From CAVXYG01 sp963766005 (GTDB lineage: Bacteria > Actinomycetota > Actinomycetes > S36-B12 > GCA-2699445): a stretch of 64,000 nt of DNA. The position numbers were made by a program, and so were the translations under genes. Numbering within the stretch: the first letter of the stretch is position 1; the number at the start of each line of letters is the position of its first letter. The notes under the pieces are model-generated. The model did no database searches. It saw nothing but the letters and a program-made list of their open reading frames with translations, and was not told where the DNA came from. This document shows, one piece after another, positions 1-9,048 of this stretch. The DNA lies in contig CAVXYG010000008.1 of the NCBI GenBank assembly GCA_963766005.1, forward strand, positions 558,001 to 622,000, given 5' to 3'.

Positions 1-824
1 AGCTCGTGCTCGGACACCACGACGCCGAGGAGTCGGCCCTGCCCGTCCAGAAGCGGCCCGCCGCTGTTGCCCTGATCCACGTCGGCGCTGGTCTGTACCT
101 CGATGACGCCGTCCCCTTCCAGATCCAAGACGTCAGTGACCTGGCCGCTGCTCACGCGGCGCTCCCCACCGGGCGCCCCGACTGCGTGCGCTTCCTCGCC
201 GATCACGGCCGCGGCATCCCGGATTGCCACGACCGGTAGTCCGAGAGGGGCCGGGGTCCGCAGCAGAGCGAGGTCGCGAGTTGGGTCCCGGGCGACGACC
301 GTGGCGGCGAACGTCGAGCCGTCGGCCGCAACGATCCCGACGACGTCGTCGCCGCGGACGACGTGCGCAGCCGTGAGGACTTCGTCGGGACTGACGGCAA
401 CGCCGCCGCCCACACCCAGGCAGCCGCGCCCGCAGCTGGCTTCCACGGTGACCGCTGCGCCGATTGCCGACTGCAGATCGGTGGCGACCGCAGGAGCGGC
501 GCCTCGGTCGCCTTCCGGCGTCGCCTGCCCGTCGGCGGATCCGTTCCCGCCGACGGCCGTGCCGCTGTCACCGATGCCGAGTCCCTGGATCGGTATCGGT
601 GCACCGGTCCAGGCGAACCACGCCAGCAGTGCGGCGACCACGGTGCCGAAGGCCAACGCCGTGAGCTCCCCGCGCGTGAAGCGCCGGCTCGAGCGGCGCG
701 GGGGACGGGCAGCCGGTGCGGTCGTACCGGTCCAGCGCGCTCCGTCCCACCACCGCAGGCGGCGCGGGTCTGCGGGATCGCGGTACCAGCCGGCGATCGG
801 TCTCGAGTGCTGCAGCGTCCCCAT
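1..824 (-). CDS. Membrane-anchored trypsin-like serine protease (C-terminus cut off by window edge)
   Basis: Reading the minus strand from the ATG at 824 gives 274 residues with no stop before base 1, so the C-terminus is missing. The order is a DUF2510-type segment near residues 12-35 (GWYRDPADPRRLRWW), a basic stretch, one transmembrane helix at about 53-72, a short polar linker and a chymotrypsin-fold protease. The triad is visible: His154 in TAAHVV, Asp184 in RDLALL and Ser254 in GNSGGP. Family knowledge places such HtrA-like proteases outside the membrane, in envelope quality control or signal cleavage. Whether a PDZ domain follows cannot be seen. It is divergent from the TraR/DksA gene. 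The start is supported by the complete DUF2510 segment just after it; no strong ribosome site is visible. Confidence 0.88.
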   Translation of the reverse strand, partial: MGTLQHSRPIAGWYRDPADPRRLRWWDGARWTGTTAPAARPPRRSSRRFTRGELTALAFGTVVAALLAWFAWTGAPIPIQGLGIGDSGTAVGGNGSADGQATPEGDRGAAPAVATDLQSAIGAAVTVEASCGRGCLGVGGGVAVSPDEVLTAAHVVRGDDVVGIVAADGSTFAATVVARDPTRDLALLRTPAPLGLPVVAIRDAAAVIGEEAHAVGAPGGERRVSSGQVTDVLDLEGDGVIEVQTSADVDQGNSGGPLLDGQGRLLGVVVSEHE

Positions 825-1046
825 GGCCCCCGCTTCGTCGTCGTGATCCGATTGTCCCCCGACACGCCGATCGAGCGCCACCGGCGCAGAGCGTGGTCGC
901 GCGAAATACCGACTCGCCGGTTCGAATCGTCGGTCAGGTGGCGCGGTTCCGCTAGCCTCGCCCGCAGTGCGACCGCGCGCTGGGGGTCGAGCCTGTGCCA
1001 CCTCGGAGCTCGACGCGCGTTTCACGGCTGCGAGGTTCGTCGCCGT

Positions 1047-1052
1047 TACGAT
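1047..1052 (+). promoter_or_regulatory. Probable -10 box of the TraR/DksA-like gene
   Basis: TACGAT lies 16 bases before the ATG at 1069, with GGAG at 1061-1064 as ribosome site. Transcription would start about 9-10 bases before the ATG, giving a very short leader. No good -35 box is seen. The rest of the 244-base divergent gap (825-1068) shows nothing else I can support. Confidence 0.4.
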
Positions 1053-1068
1053 CGCGGGTTGGAGACTC

Positions 1069-2224
<1,156 letters not shown>

Positions 2225-2261
2225 GCAGCGCACGCGAGTTGGGGCCAGTCGCCCCGGCGCC

Positions 2262-2267
2262 TAGGCT
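2262..2267 (+). promoter_or_regulatory. -10 box for leaderless lspA transcription
   Basis: TAGGCT ends six bases before the GTG at 2274, so the transcript would begin at or next to the start codon. There is no ribosome site. The same arrangement recurs before many genes in this window. Confidence 0.5.
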
Positions 2268-2273
2268 GAAGGG

Positions 2274-2804
2274 GTGACACGTCGTTCGGCGGTGCTGACC
2301 GTCCTCTCGATCGCGGCGGTCGTCGTCCTTGTCGATCAGCTCACCAAGGCCTGGGCGGTGTCCAGCCTGCAGGGCAAGCCGCCAGTGGAGGTCATCGGGG
2401 AACTGCTGCAATGGTCCTTCGCCACCAACTCGGGCGCGGCGTTCTCCTTCGGTCGCGGCAACGCCTGGGTGTTCACGATCTTCGCCGGCGCTGTCTGCGC
2501 CGTCATCCTGGTCGCGGCTCCCAAGGTGACACACCGCGCCTGGGCCGTTGCTCTAGGGCTCATCCTCGGCGGCGGCCTCGGCAACCTCGTCGACCGGATG
2601 GTTCGGGAGCCGTCCTTGGGGCAGGGGCACGTCATCGACTTCATCGCAATCCCGAACTGGCCGGTGTTCAACGTTGCTGACATGGCCGTGGTGTGCGGTG
2701 CGCTGCTGGTCGTGTTCCTCTCGCTGCGCGGGATCGACTGGCGCGATCGACCTGTCGATCCGGCCCCTGCCGACGAGCGACCAGGTGCGTCGAGTTCGCC
2801 ATGA
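2274..2804 (+). CDS. lspA: Lipoprotein signal peptidase (signal peptidase II)
   Basis: LspA is the membrane aspartyl protease that cuts signal peptides off prolipoproteins at the lipidated cysteine, after Lgt has acted (lgt is at 31.9 kb). The 176-residue protein has the usual length and four hydrophobic segments. The catalytic aspartates are Asp107 in GNLVDR and Asp136 in FNVADM; the conserved NSGAAF motif is at about 52-57. The GTG start is chosen because a -10-like hexamer sits exactly six bases upstream and no alternative keeps the first helix intact. Its stop overlaps the rluD start (ATGA at 2801-2804), so the two are translationally coupled. Confidence 0.96.
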   Translation: MTRRSAVLTVLSIAAVVVLVDQLTKAWAVSSLQGKPPVEVIGELLQWSFATNSGAAFSFGRGNAWVFTIFAGAVCAVILVAAPKVTHRAWAVALGLILGGGLGNLVDRMVREPSLGQGHVIDFIAIPNWPVFNVADMAVVCGALLVVFLSLRGIDWRDRPVDPAPADERPGASSSP

Positions 2805-3733
2805 GCGATGTCCGACTCCTTCCCGTCCCCGACGGCCTGGTGGGTGAGCGCGCCGACGCCGCCGTCGCCCGCCTGACCGGGCTCTCGCGCACCAAGGCCG
2901 CTGCACTCATCGATGCCGGCGGCATTCTCCTCGACGGTGCACCTGTCGGACGGTCCTCCCGGTTGCCGGCCGACGCCATGCTGGAGATCACCATGGCGAC
3001 CCAGCAGGCGTCCGGATCCGCACCGGCACCGATCGCCGTGCCGGGGATGGCGATTCTGCACGACGACCACGACATCGTGGTCGTCGACAAGCCGGTGGGG
3101 GTCGCCGCGCACCCGAGCCCCGGCTGGAACGGGCCGACCGTCGTGGGCGGTCTGGCCGCTGCCGGGTTTCAGATCGCGACGTCGGGCGCTGCGGAACGGC
3201 AGGGTGTCGTGCACCGGCTCGATGTCGGGACATCGGGAGTGATGGTTGTCGCCAAGAGCGAGACCGGGTACGCCAGCCTGAAGCAGCAGTTCCGCGAGCG
3301 GACCGTGGACAAGGTCTACCACGCGCTGGTGCAGGGGCATCCGGATCCGAGCACGGGCACCATCGACGCCCCCATCGGCCGACATCCGACGCACGACTAC
3401 AAGTGGGCGGTGACCGCCGACGGCAAGCCCAGCATCACCCACTACGCAACGCTGGAGGCGCACCGCTTCGCCTCGTTGCTGGAGGTCCACCTCGAGACGG
3501 GTCGCACCCACCAGATCCGGGTGCACATGGCTGCGATCCGGCACCCCTGCGCGGGCGACCTGACCTACGGCGCGGATCCGGTGCTGGCGCAGCGGCTCGG
3601 CCTGCAGCGGCAGTGGCTGCACGCGGTCGAGTTGACGATCGAGCATCCGGGGACCCGCCGCCCCGTCACCTTCCGCAGCGAGTACCCGCAGGACCTCGCG
3701 GCGGCGTTGGAGCGGGTGGCACAAGCGGAGTAG
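2801..3733 (+). CDS. rluD: RluA/RluD-family ribosomal large subunit pseudouridine synthase
   Basis: The 310-residue enzyme converts uridine to pseudouridine in 23S rRNA. An S4 RNA-binding domain (about 13-70) precedes the catalytic RluA domain. The signature VHRLDVGTSG carries the catalytic Asp141, and the later GRTHQIRVHM motif is intact. The ATG at 2801 overlaps the lspA stop by four bases and gives the normal family N-terminus; upstream in-frame starts would add sequence lying inside lspA. The exact target uridines cannot be read from the sequence, so RluD rather than another RluA paralogue is assigned by the lspA-rluD gene order. Confidence 0.93.
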   Translation: MSDVRLLPVPDGLVGERADAAVARLTGLSRTKAAALIDAGGILLDGAPVGRSSRLPADAMLEITMATQQASGSAPAPIAVPGMAILHDDHDIVVVDKPVGVAAHPSPGWNGPTVVGGLAAAGFQIATSGAAERQGVVHRLDVGTSGVMVVAKSETGYASLKQQFRERTVDKVYHALVQGHPDPSTGTIDAPIGRHPTHDYKWAVTADGKPSITHYATLEAHRFASLLEVHLETGRTHQIRVHMAAIRHPCAGDLTYGADPVLAQRLGLQRQWLHAVELTIEHPGTRRPVTFRSEYPQDLAAALERVAQAE

Positions 3734-4173
3734 GCGCCGGGGCGGACTCGGCGCCCGACCTCCCGGCAGCGGCAATGCCCACGGGCCCGGGGCTTGCGCC
3801 GCGGCCGGAGAGTGAGGCGCCCCGTCCTGCTGGGGACCGGACGGAGTCCCTGGCAGCCGAAGGGGCCGCCCGGCCCTAGCGAAGGAGTGCGCCGATCCCG
3901 GCCGCCGAGGCCGTCGGGATCGCCGCAGGAGGCCATACCACCCGGACCTCGGGCTGACCGACGCCGCCCTAGCGACCCGATACGCCGTGGGCACCGGCGA
4001 CACAACGGGCGACGCCGGCGGGTGTCGCGGTCCGGTCGGGGGAGCGGGTTAGGGTTGTCGCACCGCGTCCGTCGCGCACTTCCCCCGTCGATCGCCGGTG
4101 CAGGCGACGCCTGCATCCCGGGTCGTTGGCACGGGCGCCGAAGACCGGAGTTGTCATGGTGGAGGGAAGAGGC
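3734..4173. other. Intergenic region rluD-dnaE (440 bases)
   Basis: No gene is supported here. Two signals are visible: a perfect 8-bp inverted repeat CGATCCCG/CGGGATCG (3893-3900 and 3915-3922, loop 14), and TAGGGT at 4050-4055, a possible dnaE -10 box giving a leader of about 110 bases. The hairpin lacks a T-tract and lies 160 bases past rluD, so calling it a terminator is uncertain. Confidence 0.35.
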
Positions 4174-7100
4174 GTGAGTCGCGATTTCGTGCATCTCCAC
4201 GTGCATACCGAGTACTCGATGCTTGACGGGGCTGCCCGGCTCGGCGACCTCTTCAGCGCGGCGAGGGACCTCGGCCAGAGTGCCATCGCGATGACCGACC
4301 ACGGCAATCTGTATGGCGCCTTCGAATTCGTCAACGGAGCGCGGGCTGCCGGGCTGAAGCCGATCGTCGGGATGGAGGGCTACTTCGCGCCCCAGGGCCG
4401 GCGAGAGAAGCGCGCCTTCGATTTCGGCGGCGGGTACGACGAGGGGGCCGGCGAGGTCAGCGAAGGCAAGGGCAAGTTCGCCTACACCCACATGACGCTG
4501 TGGGCCACGGACAACGCGGGCCTGCACAATCTGTTCCGCCTATCGAGCCTGGCCAGTCTCGAGGGCTACTACCGCCATCCGCGCTTCGACCGAGAGCTCA
4601 TGCAGACCTACGGCCGCGGCATCATCGGCACCACGGGCTGCCCCTCCGGGGAGGTCAACCGCTGGCTGCAGGCGGGCAACTACGACAAGGCACTGGCGAC
4701 GGCCGCGGACATGCAGGACATCCTGGGACGCGAGAACTACTTCTGCGAGTTGATGGACCACGGCATCGCCATCGAGCGCAAGTTCCGCGACGACCTGCTG
4801 CGGATCGCCAAGCACCTCAACCTGCCGTTGGTGGCGACCAACGACCTGCACTACGTGCGCCCGGAGGATGCTGCGGTCCACGATGCCTTCCTCTGCGTGG
4901 GGACGAAGACCACGCTGGATGATCCCAAGCGCTTCCGCTTCGACGCCCAGGACTTCTACGTGAAGTCCGCCGTCGAGATGGAGCAGGTCTGGGGCCACAT
5001 GCCCGAAGCCCTGGACAACACGCTGCTCATCGCCGAGCGCTGCGACGTCGGCTTCACCGAGAACCAGCAGCTGATGCCGCGCTTCGAGGTTCCCGAAGGC
5101 GAGACCGAGGAGTCCTGGTTGGTCCAGGAGGTCGAGCGGGGCCTCGTCGCGCGGTTCGCGCCCCACCCGGTCCCCGAGGAGCACCGCCGCCAGGCAGAGT
5201 ACGAAGTCGCGATGATCGTGCGCATGGGCTTCCCGGGGTACTTCCTCGTCGTGGCCGACCTGGTTCGCCACGCCAAGGCCAACGGGATCCGCGTCGGACC
5301 GGGACGCGGATCGGCGGCCGGCGCGATCATCGCCTGGGCGCTGGGGATCACCGAGTTGGACCCGCTGCGGCACGGCCTGCTGTTCGAGCGCTTCCTGAAC
5401 CCCGAGCGGGTCTCCATGCCGGACATCGACATCGACTTCGACGAGCGCCGGCGCGGCGAGATGATCCGCTACGCGACCGAGAAGTACGGTGCCGACCGGG
5501 TGGCGCAGATCGTGACCTACGGAACCATCAAGGCCAAGGCTGCCATCAAGGACGGCGCGCGGGTGCTGGGCCAGCCCTTCAGCGTTTCCGACCGCATCAC
5601 CAAGGCCATGCCGCCGGCGGTCATGGGCAAGGACATCCCGCTGTCGGGCATCTTCGACAAGACGCACAAGCGCTACGCGGAGGCCGGTGAGTTCCGCGAG
5701 TTGTACGACGCCGACGAGAGCGTCCGAAAGATCGTCGACCTCGCGCGCGGGCTGGAAGGGTTGAAGCGCCAGGTCGGCGTGCACGCCGCGGGCGTGATCC
5801 TGTCCGCCGAGCCCCTGATCGACGTGCTACCGCTGTGGCGGCGCGACGACGGGTCCGTCATCACGCAGTTCGACATGGGCGCCTGCGAGCGGCTCGGACT
5901 GCTCAAGATGGACTTCCTCGGTCTGCGCAACCTCACGGTGCTGGACGACTGCCTGCGCCATGTCGAGGCGAACACGGGAACCGCGCTAGTCCTGGAGGAG
6001 CTCCCGCTGGACGACGCGGCCACCTACGCGCTCCTGGCCCGCGGCGACACCTTGGGCGTCTTCCAGCTCGACGGCGGGCCGATGCGCCAGCTGCTGAGAT
6101 CGATGGTCCCGGACAACTTCGAGGACATCTCGGCCGTGCTGGCCCTCTACCGGCCCGGGCCGATGGGTGCCAACGCGCACAACGACTACGCCGACCGCAA
6201 GAACGGCCGCAAGAAGACCCAGCCGCTGCATCCGGAGCTCGCCGAGCCGCTGGAGGAGATCCTCGGCGACACCCACCAGCTCATCGTGTACCAGGAGCAG
6301 GTGATGGCGATCGCGCAGAAGCTCGCCGGGTACAGCCTCGGCAAGGCGGATCTGCTCCGCCGGGCGATGGGCAAGAAGAAGAAGGAGATCATCGACGCGG
6401 AGTTCGTCCCCTTCCGCGACGGCATGCGCGCCAACGGATACTCCGAGGACGCCATTACGAAGCTGTGGGAAGTCCTGGTCCCGTTCTCCGACTACGCCTT
6501 CAACAAGGCTCACACCGCCGGGTACGGGCTGGTCTCCTACTGGACGGCCTACCTGAAGGCCAACTACCCGGCCGAGTACATGGCGGCGCTGCTGACCTCG
6601 GTGAGGGACGACAAGGACAAGTCGGCGATCTACCTCAACGAGTGCCGGCGGATGGGGATCAAGGTGCTGCCGCCGGACGTGAACGAGTCGGAGTCCGACT
6701 TCGGGCCGCGCGGAACCGACATCCGTTTCGGGCTCTCGGCCATTCGCAACGTCGGCGGCAACGTCGTGGAGTCGCTGCTGGCAACTCGGCGCAGCCACGG
6801 CCGCTTCGCCGACTTCGTCGACTTCGTCGACGCCGTCGAGGTTTCGGTCTGCAACAAGCGAACCGTGGAGTCGCTGATCAAGGCCGGCGCCTTCGACTCG
6901 CTCGGCCACACCCGCAAGGGGCTGCTGCAGGTGCACGAGCAGGTCATCGACGTGGCACTGGAGGACAAGCGCGCCAAGGCCGCCGGTCAGTACGACTTGT
7001 TCGGCGGCTTCGGCGATCAGGAGGCCGGCGCCTCGCTGCAGGTCTCGATCCCGGTTGGCGAATGGGACAAGACGACACTGCTGGCGGCAGAGCGGGAGAT

Positions 7101-7698
7101 GCTCGGGCTGTACGTCAGCGACCATCCGCTCAACGGCCTGGAGCACGTGCTGCGCGCCAACAGCGACCTCGGAGTCGCCGAACTGCTGGAAAGCGACCGC
7201 GCCGGTCAGACCGTCACCATGGCCGGGCTGGTCACCTCGGTGCAGCGCAAGGCGACGAAGGCGACGGGTGAGCCGTGGGCGATCCTCTCGGTGGAGGACC
7301 TCGACGCCAGCATCGATGTCATGGTCTTCCCGAAGTCCTACGCACCCGTGAGCGCGCGGCTGGTCGAGGACGCGATCGTCGTCGTGCGCGGCAAGTTCGA
7401 CCGTCGGGAGGACGAGGCGCCTCGCATCACGGCACAGGAGATCACCTTCCCCGACCTCAGCACTGAGGAGAGCGGTCCGGTCCGGATCACCCTCGACGTG
7501 GGGCGCTGCGTGCCGCCGGTGGTGGCTGCCATCAAGGAGATCCTGCACAACCACCCGGGCACCGTCGATGTGCACTTGCACCTGACGAAGGGCGCGCACA
7601 CGACGGTGCTGCGGCTGGAGGACCGTTTTCGCGTGCGACCCGGTCCGTCGCTGTACGCAGACCTCAAGGCGCTGCTCGGCGCTGGGTGCCTGGCCTAG
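4174..7698 (+). CDS. dnaE: DNA polymerase III alpha subunit (DnaE1-type replicative polymerase)
   Basis: This is the catalytic subunit of the replicative polymerase, 1174 residues from the GTG at 4174, close to mycobacterial DnaE1. The N-terminal PHP domain keeps its metal-binding start (FVHLHVHTEYSMLDG), suggesting an active PHP exonuclease as in other actinobacteria. The palm aspartates are in PDIDIDFDERRRGE (Asp417, 419, 421). The thumb and fingers, helix-hairpin-helix and C-terminal OB-fold regions follow. The GTG is preferred over the in-frame ATG at 4156 because GGAGGGAAGAGG precedes it at good distance and the PHP motif follows directly. It is a single gene with its own long upstream region. 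Confidence 0.97.
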   Translation: MSRDFVHLHVHTEYSMLDGAARLGDLFSAARDLGQSAIAMTDHGNLYGAFEFVNGARAAGLKPIVGMEGYFAPQGRREKRAFDFGGGYDEGAGEVSEGKGKFAYTHMTLWATDNAGLHNLFRLSSLASLEGYYRHPRFDRELMQTYGRGIIGTTGCPSGEVNRWLQAGNYDKALATAADMQDILGRENYFCELMDHGIAIERKFRDDLLRIAKHLNLPLVATNDLHYVRPEDAAVHDAFLCVGTKTTLDDPKRFRFDAQDFYVKSAVEMEQVWGHMPEALDNTLLIAERCDVGFTENQQLMPRFEVPEGETEESWLVQEVERGLVARFAPHPVPEEHRRQAEYEVAMIVRMGFPGYFLVVADLVRHAKANGIRVGPGRGSAAGAIIAWALGITELDPLRHGLLFERFLNPERVSMPDIDIDFDERRRGEMIRYATEKYGADRVAQIVTYGTIKAKAAIKDGARVLGQPFSVSDRITKAMPPAVMGKDIPLSGIFDKTHKRYAEAGEFRELYDADESVRKIVDLARGLEGLKRQVGVHAAGVILSAEPLIDVLPLWRRDDGSVITQFDMGACERLGLLKMDFLGLRNLTVLDDCLRHVEANTGTALVLEELPLDDAATYALLARGDTLGVFQLDGGPMRQLLRSMVPDNFEDISAVLALYRPGPMGANAHNDYADRKNGRKKTQPLHPELAEPLEEILGDTHQLIVYQEQVMAIAQKLAGYSLGKADLLRRAMGKKKKEIIDAEFVPFRDGMRANGYSEDAITKLWEVLVPFSDYAFNKAHTAGYGLVSYWTAYLKANYPAEYMAALLTSVRDDKDKSAIYLNECRRMGIKVLPPDVNESESDFGPRGTDIRFGLSAIRNVGGNVVESLLATRRSHGRFADFVDFVDAVEVSVCNKRTVESLIKAGAFDSLGHTRKGLLQVHEQVIDVALEDKRAKAAGQYDLFGGFGDQEAGASLQVSIPVGEWDKTTLLAAEREMLGLYVSDHPLNGLEHVLRANSDLGVAELLESDRAGQTVTMAGLVTSVQRKATKATGEPWAILSVEDLDASIDVMVFPKSYAPVSARLVEDAIVVVRGKFDRREDEAPRITAQEITFPDLSTEESGPVRITLDVGRCVPPVVAAIKEILHNHPGTVDVHLHLTKGAHTTVLRLEDRFRVRPGPSLYADLKALLGAGCLA

Positions 7699-7732
7699 CC
7701 GCGGGCCGGAGGCCGTCGCAGGCCCTGCGTAC

Positions 7733-7738
7733 TAGGGT
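7733..7738 (+). promoter_or_regulatory. -10 box for a leaderless transcript of the GTPase gene
   Basis: TAGGGT is followed by exactly six bases and then the GTG at 7745. No ribosome site is present. Confidence 0.5.
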
Positions 7739-7744
7739 CGGTGC

Positions 7745-8944
7745 GTGGCCGAGACCGATCCCTCGTGGGGCGCTGACTTCCAGCGGCGTCTCGATGAGGA
7801 GCGCGCCAAGCTGGGTCGCTTCAACGTGCTCGTCTGCGGCAAGACCGGGGTGGGGAAGTCGACGCTCATCAACGCCGTCTTCGGCGAGGACGTGGCGCTG
7901 ACCGGCAACGGATACCCGGTCACGACGGCGACCGAGTACTTCGCCCACGACCGGCTCCCGCTCGGGGTGTTCGACTCCCAGGGCTTCGAGACCGGGCAGT
8001 CCGGGGATGAGATCCTGCGGCGCCTCATCGACGAGATCGAGCAGCGCCGGACCGGTCCCATCACCGAGCAGGTCCACGTGGTCTGGTACGCGATCCGGGC
8101 CGGGGACCGCAGGTTCGAGCGCGGCCAGGCGGACTTCGTCCGAGGCCTGGCCGCAGCCGGCCCGCCGGTGATTGCGGTGATGACGCAGGTGCCGATGCGC
8201 GACGGCGAGATCCATGCCGACGCCTTGGAGTTCGCGACCGCGATCCGCAGCTACGACCTGCCGGTACGGCCCGCGGGCCACGTCGTGCTGACCAATGCGC
8301 GGGCCGACGACTGGACCACGCCGGAGGTGCACGGCCTGGACGAGCTGCTCGACGCGACCTCGGGGGCTATCCCGGAGTCGGTGCGGGCGGCGCTCGAAGC
8401 AGCCCAGCGCATCGACTTCGACCGAAAGCGGAGGCGGGCCCGCACCATCATCCGCGGTGCATCCGCAGCCGCTGCGTCGACCTGTGCCATCCCGCTCCCG
8501 GTCGCCGACTCCGCGGCGCTGTTCCCGGTCCAGATGAGCATGCTCGCCGGCATCTCGGCCGCCTACGGCGTACCGACGCCCGCCGGCCGGCTCGCCGGCG
8601 CGTTCGGATCGATCATCGCGGCGTCCGGGGCGGCCACGGTCGGCCGATACGTCGCCGGGTCGCTGCTCAAGGTGATCCCCGGTGTCGGCAGTCTGACCGG
8701 CTATGTCATCAAGGCATCGGTGGCCAGCAGCATCACGTTGGCGATGGGGTACGGCTGGATGAGCGTCAACGAGCGCCTCGTCCGGATGACGGAGGAGGAG
8801 GCGCAGCACTTCCTCTCCACCGATGCCGTTGCCCGGGCCTTCGTGGACGCGTTCACCCATGCATGGCGGGATCGGGCGGGGCTGCGAAGGGAACTGGAGC
8901 CGCCGGCCGAGGAGCCGCCAGGGAACCGACTGCCCGACCCGTAG
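7745..8944 (+). CDS. Small GTPase with C-terminal DUF697-like membrane-associated domain
   Basis: This is a 399-residue P-loop GTPase of unknown physiological role. The Walker A/G1 motif GKTGVGKST lies at residues 32-40 and the G3 motif DSQG follows at about 78-81. A clear G4 NKxD is missing; MTQVPMRD stands in its place, as in several Era/YcjF-like GTPases. From about 240 the sequence turns hydrophobic and Ala/Gly-rich (about 240-350), resembling DUF697 domains that sit on or in the membrane. The GTG start is supported by the leaderless promoter. It ends about 100 bases before the surface-protein gene but need not be linked to it in function. Confidence 0.75.
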   Translation: MAETDPSWGADFQRRLDEERAKLGRFNVLVCGKTGVGKSTLINAVFGEDVALTGNGYPVTTATEYFAHDRLPLGVFDSQGFETGQSGDEILRRLIDEIEQRRTGPITEQVHVVWYAIRAGDRRFERGQADFVRGLAAAGPPVIAVMTQVPMRDGEIHADALEFATAIRSYDLPVRPAGHVVLTNARADDWTTPEVHGLDELLDATSGAIPESVRAALEAAQRIDFDRKRRRARTIIRGASAAAASTCAIPLPVADSAALFPVQMSMLAGISAAYGVPTPAGRLAGAFGSIIAASGAATVGRYVAGSLLKVIPGVGSLTGYVIKASVASSITLAMGYGWMSVNERLVRMTEEEAQHFLSTDAVARAFVDAFTHAWRDRAGLRRELEPPAEEPPGNRLPDP

Positions 8945-8990
8945 CCGGGCCCTCTGGCGCAAATCGCCCCGCTGAGCACCCCGACATCAC

Positions 8991-8996
8991 TATGTT
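8991..8996 (+). promoter_or_regulatory. Possible -10 box of the giant surface-protein gene
   Basis: TATGTT lies 53 bases before the ATG at 9049, giving a leader of about 45 bases with GGAAGGGG as ribosome site. Confidence 0.35.
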
Positions 8997-9048
8997 CGGA
9001 GACAGACGCGGCGAGCATCTGCGCGCGCTGCATCTCGGAAGGGGCATC

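Noticed and set aside
912..935. GGTTCGAATC resembling a tRNA T-loop
   Set aside because: The bases on either side do not form a T-stem on either strand, and no acceptor, D or anticodon arm can be built.
3893..3922. Perfect 8-bp hairpin as rluD terminator
   Set aside because: It is 160 bases past the stop, has a 14-base loop and no T-tract; noted in the intergenic entry but not called as terminator.
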